Position numbers and translations under genes: made by a program. A model generated the notes under the pieces. The model was not told where the DNA came from and did no database searches. It saw only the letters and a program-made list of their open reading frames with translations. Shown piece by piece: positions 1-6,340 of a stretch of 8,580 nt of DNA (its first letter is position 1; each line of letters opens with the position of its first letter). This DNA comes from JAZQHR01 sp045540695 (GTDB lineage: Bacteria; Bacillota; Clostridia; UMGS1810), in contig JAZQHR010000084.1 in the NCBI GenBank assembly GCA_045540695.1, positions 1 through 8,580 of the forward strand, given 5' to 3'.

Positions 1-1
1 A

Positions 2-670
2 GGCATTATGACTGCACTTGGTGTCCTCTTTATATGCATAAGTATGTCGCTTCTTCAGGTAGCGATAAAAAAGGCTGATTCACCATCACTTATAGCTATT
101 GTTTTTTCATCAAATTCAATTTTCACAATTTTATTTGCTATTCTTCTAATAAAAGATGAGCATTTCACAAAAAACAAAATAATAGCTCTCATTATTGGCG
201 TTGTGGGCGTATTGCTTTGTGCTGACTTCAGCAAGGGTACAAACACTGAGTCAATCTTATATGGAGTAGCATCAGCACTTACCTTCAGCTTATATACCGT
301 ATTAAATCAGAAATACACCAAAAAGCACGGCGCTATGGTTTGGTCAAGTGGTGTGTTCTTATCAGGAAGTATTGTACTGCTTATCATACTTTTAATAATG
401 GGTGTTGATATTTCACCATCGTTCGAACCGGTAAAGCTTTCGATACTTATATACATAGGACTTTTAGTAACGGGTGTTGGATATGCGTCATATTTTCTTG
501 CAATAGAAAAAGGCGGAGCAATTATGGCTTCACTCGCATTTTTTATAAAGCCTATACTCACACCTTTTGTTACACTAATCATAAATGGCATTGTACCCGA
601 TGCAAAGGTATTTTTAGCGGTTGCTTGTATAATGGTGGCTTCCTACTTTGCAGTATACAAAAAGAAATAA
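2..670 (+). CDS. EamA/DMT-family membrane transporter, 5' end outside window
   Basis: This is the C-terminal part of a drug/metabolite transporter (EamA) family permease, an inner-membrane carrier; the substrate cannot be read from sequence. The frame is open to the window edge, and a Met at base 8 gives 220 residues, whereas the family is usually near 290-300 residues with ten helices in two EamA repeats. About eight hydrophobic segments are visible, roughly residues 1-20, 30-48, 57-72, 80-100, 109-132, 142-165, 170-194 and 200-217 counted from base 8, so about two helices and some 70 residues are probably missing upstream. The first repeat ends with the usual acidic residue after a helix (LLIKDEHF) and a Gly-rich helix (IIGVVGVLL). 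The second repeat starts near SILYGVASALTFSLYTVL. The short basic tail YKKK is typical. The gene ends just before an intrinsic terminator and converges on the oxidoreductase. The Met at base 8 should not be taken as the true start. Confidence 0.88.
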   Translation, partial: GIMTALGVLFICISMSLLQVAIKKADSPSLIAIVFSSNSIFTILFAILLIKDEHFTKNKIIALIIGVVGVLLCADFSKGTNTESILYGVASALTFSLYTVLNQKYTKKHGAMVWSSGVFLSGSIVLLIILLIMGVDISPSFEPVKLSILIYIGLLVTGVGYASYFLAIEKGGAIMASLAFFIKPILTPFVTLIINGIVPDAKVFLAVACIMVASYFAVYKKK

Positions 671-675
671 TACAG

Positions 676-719
676 AAATCCGAGTTTTTAACACCTGAGA
701 AACTCGGATTTTATTTTTC
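676..719 (+). terminator. Intrinsic terminator after the EamA gene, between convergent genes
   Basis: A perfect 12-bp inverted repeat (AAATCCGAGTTT at 676-687, AAACTCGGATTT at 700-711) encloses a 12-nt loop and is followed by a T-rich run (TTTTATTTTT) on the plus strand. It lies 5 nt after the transporter stop codon. On the minus strand the same hairpin follows the oxidoreductase stop by about 30 nt, but the bases after it (CTGTATTATTTC) are only moderately T-rich. It may therefore end transcription from both sides, more strongly for the plus strand. No other gene fits in the 73-nt interval. Confidence 0.9.
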
Positions 720-743
720 AATACCCCTAACCCGATGATGTTT

Positions 744-2042
744 TTATTTCAAATCACCCGTCGCTGGGTTATCTATTAGTTTTCCGTTTTCTTCAAACCT
801 TGACCCATGGCACGGGCAATCCCACGTATGCTCTGCCCTATTCCATTTAAGTGCACATCCAAGGTGCGGACAACGCTTTATAGTTGGGGTTAAAAGATTT
901 GTGGCAGATTCAAAGCCATTTACCATTAGCTGAGTTTTCAACATACTCCTCTGCGGTGAAAATACAGGCTCAAACTCATTTTTTATATCCTGCACCATAT
1001 CAGAAAGCATATTAGCCGCCACCATTGAAGATGTCATACCCCATTTATTAAATCCCGTAGCAACATAGAGATTAGGCGTTCGTGCAGAGTATTTACCGAT
1101 GTATGGGACACCATCTAAGCTCATACAATCCTGTGTTGCCCACTGATATTTAAGCTTTGCATCAGGATAATACTTATTTGCGAAGTCATTTAATTCCTTC
1201 CAGTTACCTCCTTTTTTACCTGTGCGATGTCCGCCACCGCCAATTAAAAGAAGGTCGCCATAATTACGAAATGACATACCCTTTTTGTCCTCGTCCACAT
1301 ACATCCCTTTAAGCTTAATCGTCCCTTCGTAAGATGATACATACGAACGATGCTGATACAGCTTCAAAAAATATCCTCCGTGTTTATTGATAAACGGAAA
1401 ATGTGTGGTTACTATGATTTTTTTAGCTTTAATCTTACATTCATCTGCTATTGCAGTAGTAGGAGTAATATCACGGATAAATGTGTTTTCATATATATTT
1501 AACCCTTTTGAAATTTCCGATATAAATTTAAGCGGATTAAACTGTGCCTGATTTTGAAATAGTATCGCCCCCTTCACCTTAAATGGAAGCTCTGTAGTTT
1601 CGCAAAATCTCGCAACAACGCCTAGTTTTCCTACAGCTTCAACCTCATTTTCTATCTTTTGTCTACTGGTAGTCGAATAAACATAAGAGCTTAATTTTTC
1701 ATAATCGCAATCTATTTCATTACACAGTTTTTCATATTCAGCCAAAGCCTTGTTATTTGCTGCCAGATACATCTGCGCTTTTTCAATTCCCACATCTTTT
1801 ATAAGCTTTGAATATATAAGCCCATGCTGTGATGTTACCTTTGCAGTGGTGTTTTTTGTGATGCCTCCACATATCCTGTTTCCTTCGACTAATATATAGT
1901 CCACACCGGATTTTTCCAGAAAATACGCACAAAGTATTCCTGCCATTCCACCGCCAATTATAAGCACATCTGTTTTTATCTCACCTTTTAATTTTGGAAA
2001 ACCTGGCAAATCCACACTATCTGTCCAAACTGATTTTTTCAT
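744..2042 (-). CDS. FAD-dependent oxidoreductase with C-terminal Rieske [2Fe-2S] domain
   Basis: A 432-residue cytoplasmic flavoprotein of the DAO (glycine/D-amino-acid oxidase-like) fold fused to a Rieske iron-sulfur domain. The N-terminal dinucleotide-binding motif is VLIIGGGMAG (G30, G32, G35), with E53 placed to bind the adenosine ribose. A second FAD segment lies near residues 324-345 (NLYVATGFNKWGMTSS). The Rieske motif is CPHLGC (C391, H393, C396) plus CPCHGSRF (C409, C411, H412). By family knowledge C391/H393/C409/H412 bind the cluster, and C396/C411 match the disulfide pair of bc1-type Rieske proteins. Homologues are common in Firmicutes (YhfW-like), but the substrate and electron partner are not established. 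I chose the start at 2042 because AGAGGTG lies at 2054-2048 with good spacing. An in-frame ATG at 2123 would add 27 residues without a ribosome binding site and would sit inside the RNA stem-loop region. No gene follows it on this strand. Confidence 0.93.
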   Translation of the reverse strand: MKKSVWTDSVDLPGFPKLKGEIKTDVLIIGGGMAGILCAYFLEKSGVDYILVEGNRICGGITKNTTAKVTSQHGLIYSKLIKDVGIEKAQMYLAANNKALAEYEKLCNEIDCDYEKLSSYVYSTTSRQKIENEVEAVGKLGVVARFCETTELPFKVKGAILFQNQAQFNPLKFISEISKGLNIYENTFIRDITPTTAIADECKIKAKKIIVTTHFPFINKHGGYFLKLYQHRSYVSSYEGTIKLKGMYVDEDKKGMSFRNYGDLLLIGGGGHRTGKKGGNWKELNDFANKYYPDAKLKYQWATQDCMSLDGVPYIGKYSARTPNLYVATGFNKWGMTSSMVAANMLSDMVQDIKNEFEPVFSPQRSMLKTQLMVNGFESATNLLTPTIKRCPHLGCALKWNRAEHTWDCPCHGSRFEENGKLIDNPATGDLK

Positions 2043-2047
2043 ATAGA

Positions 2048-2054
2048 CACCTCT
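2048..2054 (-). promoter_or_regulatory. Ribosome binding site fixing the oxidoreductase start
   Basis: AGAGGTG on the minus strand, with the GAGG core 7 nt before the ATG at 2042. It supports the 432-residue product over the longer 459-residue reading from 2123, which has no such site. Confidence 0.8.
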
Positions 2055-2080
2055 TTTTAAAGTTAGTATGTGCAGGCAAC

Positions 2081-2196
2081 AAAAAAAGATGCCACAATTA
2101 TTCGAAATGTCGTCAAGCCTCATTCCCTACATTTGAAGTTTGTAGGGTTCGGCGGTCTCCGACTAACCGATTTAAATCATATTGTTGCATCCTTTT
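2081..2196 (-). terminator. Terminator-like closing stem with U7 tract between the his operon and the oxidoreductase
   Basis: On the minus strand GATGC (2191-2187) pairs with GCATC (2092-2088), and ACAAT (2185-2181) pairs with ATTGT (2098-2094), with one A.G mismatch between the two blocks. The stem can be extended outward by a G.U and four A-U pairs between AAAAG (2196-2192) and the U tract. Seven T (2087-2081) follow the 3' arm directly. This is terminator architecture, except that the arms are about 80 nt apart and enclose further hairpins. It would end his-operon transcripts. Only 38 nt separate the U tract from the oxidoreductase ATG, with no convincing promoter in them, so expression of that gene seems to require read-through here. 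Confidence 0.6.
2099..2180 (-). ncRNA. Multi-branched RNA enclosed by the terminator stem: candidate leader or small RNA, family not recognised
   Basis: Inside the closing stem the minus strand can form three further hairpins. In 5' to 3' order they are: GGTT-CGG / CCG-AACC (2168-2165 and 2161-2159 with 2152-2150 and 2149-2146; 6-nt loop, 3-nt bulge AGT); CCCTACA / TGTAGGG (2147-2141 with 2131-2125; 9-nt loop), sharing two bases with the first; and GAATG / CATTTC (2125-2121 with 2109-2104), sharing one base with the second. A short palindrome GATTTAAATC (2178-2169) precedes them. Such a junction is more complex than a plain terminator needs, which suggests a ligand-sensing leader for the oxidoreductase or an independent RNA of about 110 nt. 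I compared it from memory with glycine, guanidine-I, THF, ZTP, c-di-GMP-I and T-box motifs and found no convincing match. No folding program was run. Confidence 0.4.
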
Positions 2197-2201
2197 AAAA
2201 T

Positions 2202-2230
2202 TTATTATTTACTTTATTTGTAACTTTCAA
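2202..2230 (-). promoter_or_regulatory. Putative sigma-A promoter before the structured RNA / oxidoreductase
   Basis: On the minus strand a -35 box TTGAAA (2230-2225) and a -10 box TAATAA (2207-2202) are separated by exactly 17 nt. Initiation about 7 nt downstream would begin the transcript near 2195, at the base of the RNA closing stem. The -35 box lies within the last codons of the TIM barrel gene. The region is AT-rich, so chance matches are not rare; the coincidence of spacing and predicted RNA start is the main support. Confidence 0.45.
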
Positions 2231-3002
2231 TCATATCCGAAAGCCTTTTTGCAGATGATAACGCTTTCTCATAGTATTCCTCGTCAGTTAAGCTTTCGTA
2301 TAACTTTTCGTCGCCTTTTGTGGAATTTTTGAAAACTTCAAGCATTAGTGTTCCTTCGTAGTCTGAATCGGCGATAGCTTTTGCAACTACGTCAAAGTCG
2401 ATATTCCCATCAAATGGCAAAAGGTGGTCATCGGTATCAAGCTCCGCACGGTTATCGTGGATATGAAGTGCGATAAGTTTATCAGAGAACATACCCATAT
2501 AATCGATATTTTCGCCTCGGCAATACTGATGTCCGTTATCCCAGCAAAAACCTATATCATCATATCTGTCAAGGAAATATTTTAGATTTTCAGCATATCT
2601 TAAATTTTCAAGAGCAACTTTTACACCTTTTGACTTTGCATAATTAAACAGCTCTTCGTATCTTTTCACACCGATTTCTGTAATCTCGGGCATCGGTCTT
2701 CCGCTTGATACGTGAACAATTGTGACAGGAATGCTGTATTTTTCACATCTGTCAACGCTCTCTTTTAAGCGGTTTAAGATTGTCTGTCCAGCCTCCTCAT
2801 CGTCGCCCCACATATCGTTTATGTGGTCAAACGGGGCATGAATAGTTTCGCACACAATATCATATTCCTTTAAAAGCTTTGCAAGGCGCTCATAATCGCT
2901 TACCTTTGAACTGGTAAAAGTTCTTTTAATCCCAAGCTTATTAAATATCTTAAACTGTACCTCATAGTCTAAACTTTCGACCATTCCAATTCCTATATTC
3001 AT
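2214..3002 (-). CDS. Xylose-isomerase-like / endonuclease IV-like TIM barrel protein, last gene of the his operon
   Basis: A 262-residue protein of the AP-endonuclease family 2 / sugar phosphate isomerase-epimerase superfamily (PF01261 type). Conserved acidic and His residues fall at the barrel strand ends: H55 (ETIHAPF), H97 (VHVSSG), E132 (ALENL), D155 and H158 (CWDNGH), H180 (LHIHD), D191 and H193 (DDHLLPFDGNID), and E222 (LEVFK). Compared from memory with E. coli Nfo (H69, H109, E145, D179, H182, H216, D229, H231, E261), all nine trinuclear-metal ligands have a counterpart in order, with identical D-x-x-H and D-x-H spacing. Simple isomerases usually need only a mono- or binuclear subset. 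The start lies 4 nt after the hisIE stop, with a weak ribosome site, suggesting translational coupling. The exact reaction is unknown. It could be a sugar isomerase or epimerase, a divergent nuclease, or a phosphatase; the his operon position makes a role on a phosphorylated histidine intermediate worth testing. Confidence 0.88.
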   Translation of the reverse strand: MNIGIGMVESLDYEVQFKIFNKLGIKRTFTSSKVSDYERLAKLLKEYDIVCETIHAPFDHINDMWGDDEEAGQTILNRLKESVDRCEKYSIPVTIVHVSSGRPMPEITEIGVKRYEELFNYAKSKGVKVALENLRYAENLKYFLDRYDDIGFCWDNGHQYCRGENIDYMGMFSDKLIALHIHDNRAELDTDDHLLPFDGNIDFDVVAKAIADSDYEGTLMLEVFKNSTKGDEKLYESLTDEEYYEKALSSAKRLSDMIESYK

Positions 3003-3006
3003 TTTA

Positions 3007-3654
3007 TCACACCATCTTTTCCTGTTTTACTTTGTGGTCTATAACGTGACGTGATGCAAGTTCTTTGTGGATATCCTCAAGTGAAATACCCATTTCTATC
3101 ATAAGCACCATCACATGATATGCAAGGTCGGCTATCTCGTAAATAGTTTCCTTCTTATCGTCAGACTTTGCGGCAATGATAACTTCTGTATTTTCCTCGC
3201 CTACTTTTTTAAGAATCTTATCAAGTCCCTTTTCAAAAAGATAAGTAGTATACGAGCCTTCTTTTTTCTCTGTCTTCCTGCCCTCGATAAGCTTCATTAG
3301 ACCTTCGTACGAAAATTCGTGAAGTTCTTCACTTTCCCAGATGGTATTTTCAAAACAGCTATCTGTACCCTTGTGACAAGCAGGACCATCCTTTTCAACC
3401 ATTACCACAAGCGCATCGTTGTCACAGTCTGCTGTAATTGACACGATATGCTGATAGTTTCCGCTTGTTTCGCCCTTTAGCCAAATCTCGTTTCTTGAAC
3501 GACTGTAAAAACAAGTAAGTCCCTTTTCCATTGATATTTTAAGGCTTTCTTCGTTCATATACGCAAGTGTTAAAACCTTCTTTGACACCGCATCTACAAC
3601 GATAGCAGGGATAAGTCCCTTTTCGTCAAACTTAAGATTTTCTATATTAATCAT
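3007..3654 (-). CDS. hisIE: Bifunctional phosphoribosyl-AMP cyclohydrolase / phosphoribosyl-ATP pyrophosphatase
   Basis: This enzyme catalyses steps 2 and 3 of histidine synthesis: PR-ATP to PR-AMP (HisE part), then ring opening to ProFAR (HisI part). The N-terminal HisI domain spans about residues 1-110, with the Mg site DCDND (D76, D78, D80) and zinc cysteines C77, C93 (PACHKG) and C100 (SCF). The C-terminal HisE domain spans about 118-205, with the metal-binding helix pair GEENTEV (E153, E154, E157) and EIADLAYH (E173, D176). At 215 residues it is normal for the fused form. It starts 13 nt after the hisF stop, the largest gap between his genes in the window, and is preceded by a perfect AGGAGG. 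All key residues are intact. Confidence 0.97.
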   Translation of the reverse strand: MINIENLKFDEKGLIPAIVVDAVSKKVLTLAYMNEESLKISMEKGLTCFYSRSRNEIWLKGETSGNYQHIVSITADCDNDALVVMVEKDGPACHKGTDSCFENTIWESEELHEFSYEGLMKLIEGRKTEKKEGSYTTYLFEKGLDKILKKVGEENTEVIIAAKSDDKKETIYEIADLAYHVMVLMIEMGISLEDIHKELASRHVIDHKVKQEKMV

Positions 3655-3663
3655 AACTCATTT

Positions 3664-3669
3664 CCTCCT
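3664..3669 (-). promoter_or_regulatory. Strong ribosome binding site of hisIE, overlapping the hisF stop codon
   Basis: A consensus AGGAGG on the minus strand shares two bases with the hisF TAG stop (3670-3668). Two ATGs follow. The one at 3661 is only 2 nt away and opens a four-codon frame (MSYD) that stops at once. The one at 3654 is 9 nt away and opens hisIE. The spacing selects 3654 as the start. Confidence 0.8.
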
Positions 3670-4426
3670 ATATTCTGACTGTAATGCCCTGTGATTTAAG
3701 CTCGGCTTTAAGGTCGGATATCTTCACCTCACCAAAGTGGAATATTGATGCCGCAAGTCCTGCGTCCACCTTTGGAAGAGTTTTAAACAGGTGTGTAAAA
3801 TCATCTATACATCCTGCACCGCCTGAAGCTATAACAGGCACGTTTACTGCATTTGATACGGCATCAAGCATCTCTATATCAAAGCCGTTTTTCACGCCAT
3901 CGGTATCGATAGAGTTTAGTACTACTTCACCTGCTCCTAAATCAACGCATTTTTTAATCCAGCTTATTGCCTCCATGCCTGTGTTTTCTCTGCCGCCCTT
4001 GGCAAATACCTGAAACTCGCCGTTTACCCTTTTTACATCGGCAGATATTACAACGCACTGGTCGCCGTAAAGCTTTGCCGCCTCATATATAAGGTTCGGA
4101 TTTTTGATAGCACCCGAATTTACGCTTACCTTGTCCGCACCGCATTTTAATACGCGGTCAAAGTCTGCTACGGTATTTATACCACCACCAACTGTTAGTG
4201 GGATAAATATTTTACTTGCAACCTCTGTAAGTATGTCGGTAAAAAGCGCACGTCCCTCCGCTGATGCAGTTATATCGTAAAACACAAGCTCGTCTGCACC
4301 ATTGTCACTGTAGTATTTTGCAAGCTCCACAGGTGACGATACGTCAGACAAGCCTTCAAAATTAACTCCCTTTACTACCCTTCCGTTTTTAACATCAAGG
4401 CATGGGATAATACGTTTTGTTATCAT
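3668..4426 (-). CDS. hisF: Imidazole glycerol phosphate synthase, cyclase subunit
   Basis: HisF accepts ammonia from HisH and converts PRFAR into imidazole glycerol phosphate plus AICAR. It is a 252-residue (beta/alpha)8 barrel of standard length. The catalytic aspartates sit exactly where the family has them, at D11 (RIIPCLDVKNG) and D130 (VVISADVKRV). Phosphate-binding turns are seen at TVGGGI (about 78-83) and in the C-terminal half at IASGGAG. The ATG overlaps the hisA stop by 4 nt (ATGA), with GAGGTGG as ribosome site inside hisA, so translation is probably coupled. Its partner hisH is on the other side of hisA in the same operon. Confidence 0.98.
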   Translation of the reverse strand: MITKRIIPCLDVKNGRVVKGVNFEGLSDVSSPVELAKYYSDNGADELVFYDITASAEGRALFTDILTEVASKIFIPLTVGGGINTVADFDRVLKCGADKVSVNSGAIKNPNLIYEAAKLYGDQCVVISADVKRVNGEFQVFAKGGRENTGMEAISWIKKCVDLGAGEVVLNSIDTDGVKNGFDIEMLDAVSNAVNVPVIASGGAGCIDDFTHLFKTLPKVDAGLAASIFHFGEVKISDLKAELKSQGITVRI

Positions 4427-5136
4427 TTTGCCACCTCAATTGCTTCTGTAAGTGATATTGCTCCTGTGTAGTAAGCCTTGCCGATTATCGCTCCATAAAT
4501 GTTAAGTTTGGCAAGTCTTTTTACATCTTCTATAGATGACACACCGCCTGATGCGGTAATGTTCATACTAAATTTTTCTGATAATTCGCGATACAATTCG
4601 TGGTTTGTACCCTGCATAGCACCATCCTTTGAAATGTCTGTGCAGATAAGTGTAGTAACGCCAAGTTTTTGCATTTTCTCGCAAAATTCAAAGCATGTAA
4701 ACTCCGACTTTTCTGTCCAGCCTTTTATGGCAACATAGCCGTCTTTTATATCCACGCCTACAGCAATCTTATCACCGTGCTTTTTCACGCATTCTTTTAG
4801 AAATTCTTCGTCATTTACCGCAGCTGTGCCAAGGATTACCCTTTTCACGCCTGCGTCAATGTATTTATCGACAGTTTCCATAGAACGAATACCACCGCCA
4901 ATTTCGGCAAACAGGTTACAGTTTGAAACTATATCCTTCACCACGTCAATATTTGGAGTAGTACCATCTTTCGCACCTTCCAAATCTACTATGTGGATAA
5001 ACTCCGCACCCTGATTTTCAAAATCACGCGCGATTTCAACGGGGTTATCGCTGTAAACGGTCATATTATTATAATCGCCTTTTAAAAGGCGTACTGCTTT
5101 TTTGTCGTATAAATCTATAGCCGGGAAAATATGCAT
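4423..5136 (-). CDS. hisA: ProFAR isomerase (phosphoribosylformimino-5-aminoimidazole carboxamide ribotide isomerase)
   Basis: HisA performs the Amadori rearrangement of ProFAR to PRFAR. The 237-residue (beta/alpha)8 barrel resembles HisF and starts with FPAIDLYDKKAVRL, placing the general base at D8. The acid is D129 (VGVDIKDG). Phosphate-binding loops are at EIGGGIR (about 78-84) and ITASGGVSS in the second half. CTDISKDG (about 165-172) is the usual second-half signature. The start is 2 nt after the hisH stop, with an AGGAAGG ribosome site in the hisH tail; the end overlaps hisF by 4 nt. Length and motifs fit dedicated HisA rather than the dual-substrate PriA of actinobacteria, and a histidine-only role is likely. 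Confidence 0.97.
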   Translation of the reverse strand: MHIFPAIDLYDKKAVRLLKGDYNNMTVYSDNPVEIARDFENQGAEFIHIVDLEGAKDGTTPNIDVVKDIVSNCNLFAEIGGGIRSMETVDKYIDAGVKRVILGTAAVNDEEFLKECVKKHGDKIAVGVDIKDGYVAIKGWTEKSEFTCFEFCEKMQKLGVTTLICTDISKDGAMQGTNHELYRELSEKFSMNITASGGVSSIEDVKRLAKLNIYGAIIGKAYYTGAISLTEAIEVAK

Positions 5137-5138
5137 AT

Positions 5139-5753
5139 TTACGCCTTCCTTTCACAAAATGCTCTTAAGATGTTTAGTCCCACGTCACCGCTTTTTTCAG
5201 GGTGGAACTGGCAGCCAAATACGTTACCCTTCGCAACGGCTGCGGTTAAATCCGCTCCGTACTCGGATGTGGCAATTACGTTTTTATCTGACGTTTTTGC
5301 ATAGTACGAATGAACGAAATACACAAAATCACCGTCTTTTATATATTTAAAAAGTTCTGATTTATTTTTGAAATCCAGTGCGTTCCAACCGATATGCGGT
5401 ATTTTAAGTCCACTTGGTATAACGTCTGATATTGGTCTTATTTCACCCTCTATTAGTCCTAGTCCTTCATGCTCTCCATACTCAAAGCTCTTTTCAAAAA
5501 GCATCTGCATTCCAAGGCATATACCAAGAAGTGGTTTGCCATTTCTAGCTTCTTCTTTAACAAGCTCTCCAAGTCCTGTTTCGCGAAGTTTTTTTGCTGC
5601 ATCCTCAAATGCACCAACGCCCGGTAACAAAATTTTATCTGCATTCTTTATAATTTTTTCATCTGATGTGACAATGGTTTCTGCACCTATCATATTAAGT
5701 GAACTTTTTAGCGAAAATAAATTGCCCACTCCGTAATCAATTATTGCTATCAT
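5139..5753 (-). CDS. hisH: Imidazole glycerol phosphate synthase, glutamine amidotransferase subunit
   Basis: HisH hydrolyses glutamine and channels ammonia through HisF. It is a 204-residue class I (triad) glutamine amidotransferase. The nucleophile is C79 in LLGICLGMQ, the triad is completed by H184 and E186 in QFHPEKSG, and the oxyanion strand LLPGVGAFE lies at about 42-50. IPHIGWNAL (about 118-126) and FVHSYYA (about 147-152) are characteristic of HisH. The ATG shares one base with the hisB stop (TAATG) and has GGGAG upstream. All catalytic residues are present and the length is normal. Confidence 0.98.
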   Translation of the reverse strand: MIAIIDYGVGNLFSLKSSLNMIGAETIVTSDEKIIKNADKILLPGVGAFEDAAKKLRETGLGELVKEEARNGKPLLGICLGMQMLFEKSFEYGEHEGLGLIEGEIRPISDVIPSGLKIPHIGWNALDFKNKSELFKYIKDGDFVYFVHSYYAKTSDKNVIATSEYGADLTAAVAKGNVFGCQFHPEKSGDVGLNILRAFCERKA

Positions 5754-6340
5754 TATAGTACTCCCTTTGTTGAAGGTATTTCATTTTCATAAGCCTTATC
5801 TATGCTCACTGCCGTCTTGAGGCTTCTTGCAACCGATTTAAATGCACCTTCTATTATATGATGTGAATTTCTGCCTGCAAGTGATTTTATGTGAAGTGTG
5901 CATTTTGCATTTCTTACAAATGCAAGGAAAAACTCCACTACAAGCTCTGTATCAAAAGTGCCAACCTTGTCTGTTGGAATGTCAAGGTCATATTCTAAAT
6001 GGCTTCTGCCTGACAAATCAACTGCTGATAAAATAAGTGCTTCGTCCATAGGAAGAATCATATTTCCATAGCGAATGATACCTTTTTTATCACCAAGTGC
6101 GTTTGACAATGCATCTCCAAGTACAATGCCTATATCCTCAACTGTGTGGTGGTCATCAACGTATGTATCACCTGTGCATTTTACATTTAGGTCAAATCGC
6201 CCGTGCTTTGCAAAAAGCACTAGCATGTGGTCTAAAAATCCGCAGCCTGTGTCTATATCACTTTTGCCTGTACCATCAAGGTTAAGCTTTAGCCAGATAT
6301 CTGTTTCAGCGGTTTTTCTATTCATTTCGGAAACTCTCAT
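5753..6340 (-). CDS. hisB: Imidazoleglycerol-phosphate dehydratase (monofunctional)
   Basis: HisB removes water from imidazole glycerol phosphate to give imidazole acetol phosphate. At 195 residues it is the dehydratase only; the N-terminal HAD phosphatase domain of the enterobacterial HisB is absent. Duplicated metal-binding motifs are visible: GFLDHML with H38, H46, DDHHTVED (H64, H65, E68), and GRNSHHIIEGAFK (H160, H161, E164). The C-terminus STKGVL is the canonical end of the family. The ATG overlaps the hisC stop by 4 nt (ATGA), with GGAGG 7 nt before it. Because this HisB lacks phosphatase activity, histidinol-phosphatase must come from another gene. Confidence 0.98.
   Translation of the reverse strand: MRVSEMNRKTAETDIWLKLNLDGTGKSDIDTGCGFLDHMLVLFAKHGRFDLNVKCTGDTYVDDHHTVEDIGIVLGDALSNALGDKKGIIRYGNMILPMDEALILSAVDLSGRSHLEYDLDIPTDKVGTFDTELVVEFFLAFVRNAKCTLHIKSLAGRNSHHIIEGAFKSVARSLKTAVSIDKAYENEIPSTKGVL

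Noticed and set aside
2043..2123. Longer N-terminus for the oxidoreductase from an ATG at 2123.
   Set aside because: It adds 27 residues unlike the family, has no ribosome binding site and runs through the terminator-like stem and U tract, while the ATG at 2042 has AGAGGTG at proper spacing.
2146..2161. Resemblance of GGAGACCGCCGAA on the minus strand to part of the glycine riboswitch core.
   Set aside because: The remaining conserved segments (the CUCUCAGG-like strand and the second aptamer half) are absent and the helix order does not fit.
2088..2191. tRNA-like signals on the minus strand: a loop CTTCAAA (anticodon TCA, as in selenocysteine tRNA), a D-loop-like AGTCGGA and a T-loop-like TTCGAAT in the right order.
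   Set aside because: No T-stem can form around TTCGAAT, the CTTCAAA segment sits in a 9-nt rather than 7-nt loop, about 13 extra nt lie before the D-like arm, the acceptor-like stem has a mismatch, and U7 follows instead of CCA. A tRNA scan would settle it, but the loops look coincidental.
1994..2332. Plus-strand open frame of 112 codons across the intergenic region.
   Set aside because: It overlaps two real minus-strand genes and the structured RNA, has no ribosome binding site, and its composition is that of an antisense shadow.
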